64,000 nucleotides of DNA from Gnetum montanum (lineage: Eukaryota > Streptophyta > Gnetopsida > Gnetales > Gnetaceae). The stretch lies in the NCBI GenBank assembly GCA_015680685.1, contig MNCI01014694.1, positions 785,031-849,030 of the forward strand, in the 5' to 3' direction. Position numbers and translations under genes: made by a program. This document shows positions 59,500-64,000 of this stretch, in pieces (within the stretch, counting starts at the first letter, position 1; each line of letters opens with the position of its first letter). The notes beneath the pieces were generated by a model. That model was not told where the DNA came from. It saw nothing but the letters and a program-made list of their open reading frames with translations, and ran no database searches.

Positions 59500-61000
59500 C
59501 CTAGAGTCAATAGACTAGGAATCGTCCACCGATAGCACTGTGGCATCCTTAGAAGCATCCCCAGATTGGCCTAAACATCTAGTCCAAGCCTTAGATTTAG
59601 AGACTGGGGATGTAATTGAGGACCCTCTCATTGAAATGCCTATGACTACATCCAAGAAGGAAATAAAGACATTAAAACTTAGGTCCCTCCTAGATTCACA
59701 AATGCATAAAGATGTATCCAAGATCCTTCAAGACAACATTGACATATTTGTATGGTCTTATAACGACATGCCAGGCTTAGATTCGAGGCTTATACAACAT
59801 AACATTGTCTTAGACTTGTGTATGAAGGTAGTTAAATAAAAGGCTTGCAAAGTTAAACCAGAGATCGCACTGGCCATATGCGATGAAAGCACTAAGCTAT
59901 ATCAGGTTGGTTTCATCTGGGGAGTTGATTACTCAAAATGGGTGTTGAACATCGTTGTAGTTTCTAAGAAAACGGGAGGAATATGAATTTGTATAGACTT
60001 CCGAGATCTGAACAAAGCAACAATCAAAGATGATTTCCCATTATCAAGTATTGATCAACTTATCGACACTATGGCTTGTCATGCCCTACTATCCTTCATG
60101 GACGGTTTCTCTGGCTACAGTCAAAGTCGTATCAACCTAGAGCATTAGTTAACAACCACTTTCATGACCTCATGGGGTACCTTCTGTTACACTATGATTC
60201 CCTTTGAACTCAAAAGCATCAAAGCAACCTACCAAAGAGCCATGACATACATCTTTAGTGACTACCTCCTAGAAACACTAAATGACTGTGGATGACATAA
60301 CGATCAAATCTAAAGAGGCTATTGATCACCCCAATGATCTAGGTGTAGTCCTCAAATGCTGCCATATGTATGACTTATGCCTCAATCAAAAGAAGTGTGT
60401 CTTCTAGGTAAAAATCGAGTGTATGCTAGGTTTGTAGTTTCAGAGGCTAGGATACAAGTGGACCCTAACAAAGTTAAGGCCATCATTAACCTAGCACCCC
60501 CTACTAACCTTAAATAATTACGTGGGTTACAAGGTAGGATACAATTCATTAGAAGGTTTATAGCAAGGTTGACTGACAAGTTACACCCCATGAAGCACTT
60601 ACTAAAGAAGGGAATTAACTTTGAATGCATAATGTAGTGCCAACAAGCCTTTAATGACTTGATGAAAGAGCTTTTACACCTCCCAACTGTTTACCCACCA
60701 TAGATGGATAACCCTTTCTACATCTACCTTGCTACCTCAAACACGTTTATCGTGGTACTATTGTGCCAAAAAAGAGAGGACAAATCTAAAACCCCAATCT
60801 ATTACTTGAGCCACACGTTGATAGCATATGAGGCCAAATACAACAAAGTGGAAAGGAATTGTCTAGATTTAGTGTTCACGCTAAAAAAGTGGAGACACTA
60901 CCTATTCTACAGTCAAGTGAACATGATATGCAACATACTTCGGGCTATCACAAACAACTTTTATGAAAGTAGCAGGATAGCCTGATGGAAAGCAATAACA
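59500..61000 (+). pseudogene. Reverse transcriptase and first RNase H relic (element F)
   Basis: The segment before reverse transcriptase reads LRSLLDSQMHKDVSKILQDN and DIFVWSYNDMPGLDSRLIQH (59640-59810), typical of Ogre/Tat. Reverse transcriptase includes YSKWVLNIVVVSKKTGG, CIDFRDLNKATIKDDFPL, LSFMDGFSGYSQ and, frameshifted near 60288, the catalytic VDDITIKSK box. The thumb and connection region give LRGLQGRIQFIRRFIARLTD. The first RNase H at 60704-60985 has PIYYLSHTLIAYEAKYNKVE and is degenerate, as in this lineage. Confidence 0.85.
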
Positions 61001-61330
61001 ATGGAGTTTGATTTACATTATGTGGCCCAATTGTCAACGAAAGGTCAAGATATAGCTACGTAGCTTACGACCTCACCCGTTGATGATAAGGTAATCATAG
61101 AACCAAAATTCCCTGATGAACACGTTAGCACTATCAATCTTGTACCATTGCATTTTGAGGTAACTTTGCACTTCGACGGTGCCTCAACTACATGGGGTGG
61201 CAGCGCTGCCGCAGTCATTTCATTCCCCTTAGGGGACATGCAACCCTTCACTTACCGCTTCGCATTCCTTTGTACAAATAATATGGTTGAGTACGAAGGA
61301 CATCCTGCAACAAGTTTGTTTGCAAATGAA
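61001..61330 (+). pseudogene. Second, archaeal-type RNase H relic (element F)
   Basis: At 61148-61300 it reads VTLHFDGASTTWGGSAAAVI, a G-D-M loop and RFAFLCTNNMVEYEG. The D-G-A-S start and the T-N-N-x-x-E-Y-E box are the metal-binding signature of the extra RNase H of Tat-lineage elements. It is cut off soon after E-Y-E-G, where the text changes to Lys-rich sequence of no known family. Integrase should follow but is missing. Confidence 0.8.
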
Positions 61331-61711
61331 CATGGAAAAATGGAAAAAGAAAAGTGTAAAAGAGCAAAAGCTCAAAAAAAGTGCCCAAAACAAATGGCAC
61401 ATTAGCTGTTTTGCAATTACCATCTCTAAGTATTCCTACAAGAGGTTAGAAGCTTGCAAAAGAAAGATGCCCATACATATTGACTCCCTCATAAGCACTC
61501 TGACGAGGGACCACACCATGCTATATCTTTCCCTTCCTAAAATTATCCCTACAAATCCACCCTTTCTTGTTTCCCTACATGACTCTCATAGTACTCTCAA
61601 GCATAGCTAAGCGACATCTGGACAATCACTAAAGAGTGATGTTACCATATTTTCTTTCGTGGTGTTTCATATTCTTTGTTGGTGTCTCTCGAGCCCGTCC
61701 TCTAGACGTCG
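61331..61711 (+). other. End of element F interior, no integrase
   Basis: A short Lys-rich plus frame (to 61610) has no integrase motif (no His/Cys finger, no D-D-E). The purine-rich GACAAAGAGGGGCTAG at 61711-61726 that follows is the PPT. Confidence 0.65.
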
Positions 61712-61726
61712 ACAAAGAGGGGCTAG

Positions 61727-63528
61727 TGAAACACCATAAAATTTCAGGACCTCCATGTTTCGATGAAGTCTAGGAATTTAGGCAAAGGCTTCCACAAGTG
61801 TAGCATCATGACAGTTTGGTAGGAAAATGTAGGCACTGAGATTAGATTATATAGTCTGACAAGTTTTCTATCTTCAGAGCTGACAGGCCCGATGGACTCT
61901 CTAGCCTACCCACCTGTACAATTCACCTGGCTGATAGTCTACTCAGAAACTATGCTAGGACTTGTTGGGAATGTTTGGATGAGCAAAATAGTTTGCAAGT
62001 TTTCTACTGGAGAAGTCTTCTACGCTATGCTACGCTGCGTAGCATAACAAGCCTTCAAAAAATCAATCAAGCATCCAAATTACAAGCTTTAGCAACATGT
62101 TTGCACAAGGCAAGGTTAGAATTCGGCCAACACAGGGTACTAAGCTATGCTACACTACATAGCGTAAATATGTAAAGCCTCCTCTACCAAGCTGTTGCGG
62201 CAAAGGACTGCATTTAACAGCATTTTGGCTTCCAAAACTACCCTATCTTAGTTAGCCTTTGAACCACAAGCAAATTTTTCTTGTGAAATCCTGCAATTTT
62301 GACAGAAGTGCATGTTACATTTTCTTCTATGCTATGCTACGCTACATAGTGTAGAATAGCATAGCAAAGTTGCAAATCAATACAATGCTCCAAGGATTAA
62401 CCCAACGTGTGCTAAGACTTCCAGCAAATGCTGTTGACTCCAATGCAAGTTTCTTGTTCAAACCGGTGGCTACACTATGCTACACTACATAGCGTAGCAC
62501 AGTATAGCAAGCAGCTACGCTACGTCAATGTGCTAGACAGCGTAAGTGATGCAAGGTTGACAGAGACATCAGGACATCTTCAACTAGCTCTACAGCTTGT
62601 TAGCAATAACTAAGCTCGCTGTGATTAATAACTTTGTTCCACTTTGGCATACCCCTTAGTGCATCCCCAAAAATTTGTTGCTACACTTGATCCTATTCAT
62701 AAGGATAGGGAAGATGTAGTCCTGGGGCAGAGACTCCACTTCTACTTGCATTGTTAGCACACTGGATTCTAGCATGCGCAGTTTCGACAACATGGTTATA
62801 GCATAGCAAAGTTTACGACTGACACAGCACGACTACATGGTACCATCACATTTGCATATTATGGGGTCCAAGAAACGTGCCATCTAGGCCTCATTTCTCA
62901 TCTACTCTTGGGCCTATAAATACCCCAAAAAAATGCTCAAAGTGTTGGCTTTTTGAATTGGCTTTTTTATTCAAAATGTTGGCATTTTACATTGAGAAGA
63001 GCAGTTGGCTTGTTGGCATTTGGCATTGACTAGTTAGCTCCTTGATTAACTCTTCAGTGAACAAAGATGGCTTCTTGCTATAGTTGGCCTTTAAGTTGGC
63101 TCCCAGAAGGCATAGTTGGCATTTTCTCTTGAGCACTCTAGTTACTCTTGATTCCTCTATGCACCTCCAGTGTTGTATAACTTGTTATACATCTTTCAAA
63201 AATGGCAAAGAATCAAAGCCACGATCTTGAGGTAGTGCATTCTCTCACTCCAGTTTGCTTTACATTTCTGTTTATTATCATTGTATTTTGCATCATTTTT
63301 TGTCCTGTTGCATTTAATAATCATCATATTACATCACAAGCATCATTTCTGAAGTAAACATCTGTGAAAGGTTAAGTCACACATATTAAGTCCTTGTTTG
63401 ATCGACAAGACCATTCTAGGCATCCCGAATCCATTTTCTCCAGCACAGCTCTGGCACGGATCCAAGGTTAAACTGTTTTACCCAGTAACCTCTCAGTGTT
63501 CCAGCCACCAACATTTTTAGTCGCAACA
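61727..63528 (+). repeat. 3' LTR of element F
   Basis: An 1802-bp copy of 47635-49438. TATAAATA is at 62915-62922. The same palindromic GCTACGCTA clusters occur near 62018, 62140, 62330 and 62468. It ends AGTCGCAACA before the duplication CTCTC. Confidence 0.9.
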
Positions 63529-63533
63529 CTCTC

Positions 63534-64000
63534 CATTTGAGTAGTCATTCCACCATCTTGTTGGCATCATTCATAAGAGTGGATGAAATGGTGAGCATCC
63601 CTAAAGAGTGTTGGCCAATAGTATTGTGCCATTAGGATTTTAATGGTTGTGCATCTCCTAGCATAGTGTCCTCCACAAGGACCTTCATGAGCATCTTGGA
63701 GCATGTGTAGTTGATCAACATTAGGGACAAACCAATGAACCAGGCCATTAGCGCACACCTTGTAGAGATGTCCATTGATTTCCATGAAGTGCTTTACCTA
63801 GTGAAGAAACTGTTGTTTCCTCTGGTGGTCCAACATTTGTGGCATTTCCTAAGTAAAAAGATAGGTGAGAATGTTATCATATCATTTTGGCTAATTGGGC
63901 ATTTATTCAGTTATTTCTCCAGCAAAGAGGAGTTCATTAGGAAATGTATTAGATTATGGCTTTTTGTTCTCTTTGTCATCCCATTGTAATCGAGACAAGT
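63534..64000 (-). pseudogene. Integrase N-terminal and adjoining pol relic (element E, resumed)
   Basis: The minus strand at 63785-63567 reads GHLYKVCANGLVHWFVPNVD, then HMLQDAHEGPCGGHYARRCT and ILMAQYYWPTLFRDAHHFIH, the zinc-binding N-terminus of gypsy integrase. It is cleaner here than in A or B. It continues towards RNase H at the window end. Confidence 0.85.

Larger units (their letters stand above)
47635..63528 (+). mobile_element. Element F: 15.9-kb Tat-lineage Ty3/gypsy element with an antisense gene
   Basis: LTRs at 47635-49438 and 61727-63528 (1804 and 1802 bp) start TGAAACACC and end AATA/AACA. Perfect duplications CTCTC flank them at 47630-47634 and 63529-63533. The PBS is at 49445 and the PPT at 61712-61726. 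The sense order is gag, protease, reverse transcriptase, RNase H and a second archaeal-type RNase H, the last being the mark of the Tat/Ogre lineage. No integrase was found between the second RNase H and the PPT. A spliced-looking gene on the opposite strand fills 58775-53952. Rough reading by eye suggests the LTRs have diverged by more than a tenth, so the insertion is old. Confidence 0.9.
43795..64000 (-). mobile_element. Element E: Athila-like element, split by F and cut by the window end
   Basis: Its 3' LTR is at 43795-44610, followed rightwards by the PPT (TACCCCCATGAC at 44611), the post-pol region and the integrase end. At 47629 the integrase text breaks at the TSD of element F and resumes at 63534 with the next integrase segment, matching units A and B. 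The remaining pol, gag and 5' LTR must lie beyond 64000. Confidence 0.85.

Overview
The window looks like nuclear DNA from a plant with a large, retrotransposon-rich genome. A conifer or another gymnosperm is my guess, not something the sequence proves. It is AT-rich and holds one recognisable host gene, a CC-NB-ARC-LRR disease-resistance-type gene at 39340-41893. Almost everything else is nested, decayed LTR retrotransposons of Ty3/gypsy type. I place element edges by terminal repeats (LTRs), primer-binding sites (PBS), polypurine tracts (PPT) and 5-bp target-site duplications (TSD). I saw no rRNA, tRNA or CRISPR.

Left nest (1-22486). A possible non-LTR retrotransposon ORF1 relic (560-1130, minus) and a 95-bp hairpin (1566-1660) precede a tandem array of about 1.0-1.1 kb units. 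Chromovirus G (3201-19456, minus, TSD CTACA) interrupts that array. G is itself interrupted, inside its protease region, by an Athila-like composite (5899-16914, minus, TSD AGTAC/AGCAC). The composite has three LTRs. A gag-pol-less unit (D) and a longer unit (A) share the middle LTR.

Middle (22487-37600). An Athila-like LTR of element C is split by full-length Athila-like element B (22987-33411, plus, TSD GTAGT). C then continues with gag and protease relics up to about 36930, where a Ty1/copia fragment begins. B carries a long post-pol reading frame with what looks like its own TATA box and leader intron, partly preserved in D.

Gene island (37600-43790). This holds a duplicated upstream segment, the resistance gene (broken by an N in the NB-ARC region), two minisatellites and a GA microsatellite.

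Right nest (43795-64000). Athila-like element E (minus, runs off the window) has its integrase split at 47629/63534 by F. F is a 15.9-kb Tat-lineage element (47635-63528, plus, TSD CTCTC) with 1.8-kb LTRs, gag, protease, reverse transcriptase and two RNase H domains, but no visible integrase. Between protease and reverse transcriptase F carries an antisense gene (58775 down to 53952). That gene has a TATA box and about eight exons with GT-AG junctions, and the last five exons join in phase. Tandem repeats sharing a core motif flank it. This is the most unusual structure in the window.

Four N characters occur. Three mark real assembly joins (33298, 40522, 57830). The one at 55254 behaves like a single uncalled base. 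All retrotransposon reading frames carry stops or frameshifts, so no element here looks autonomous.
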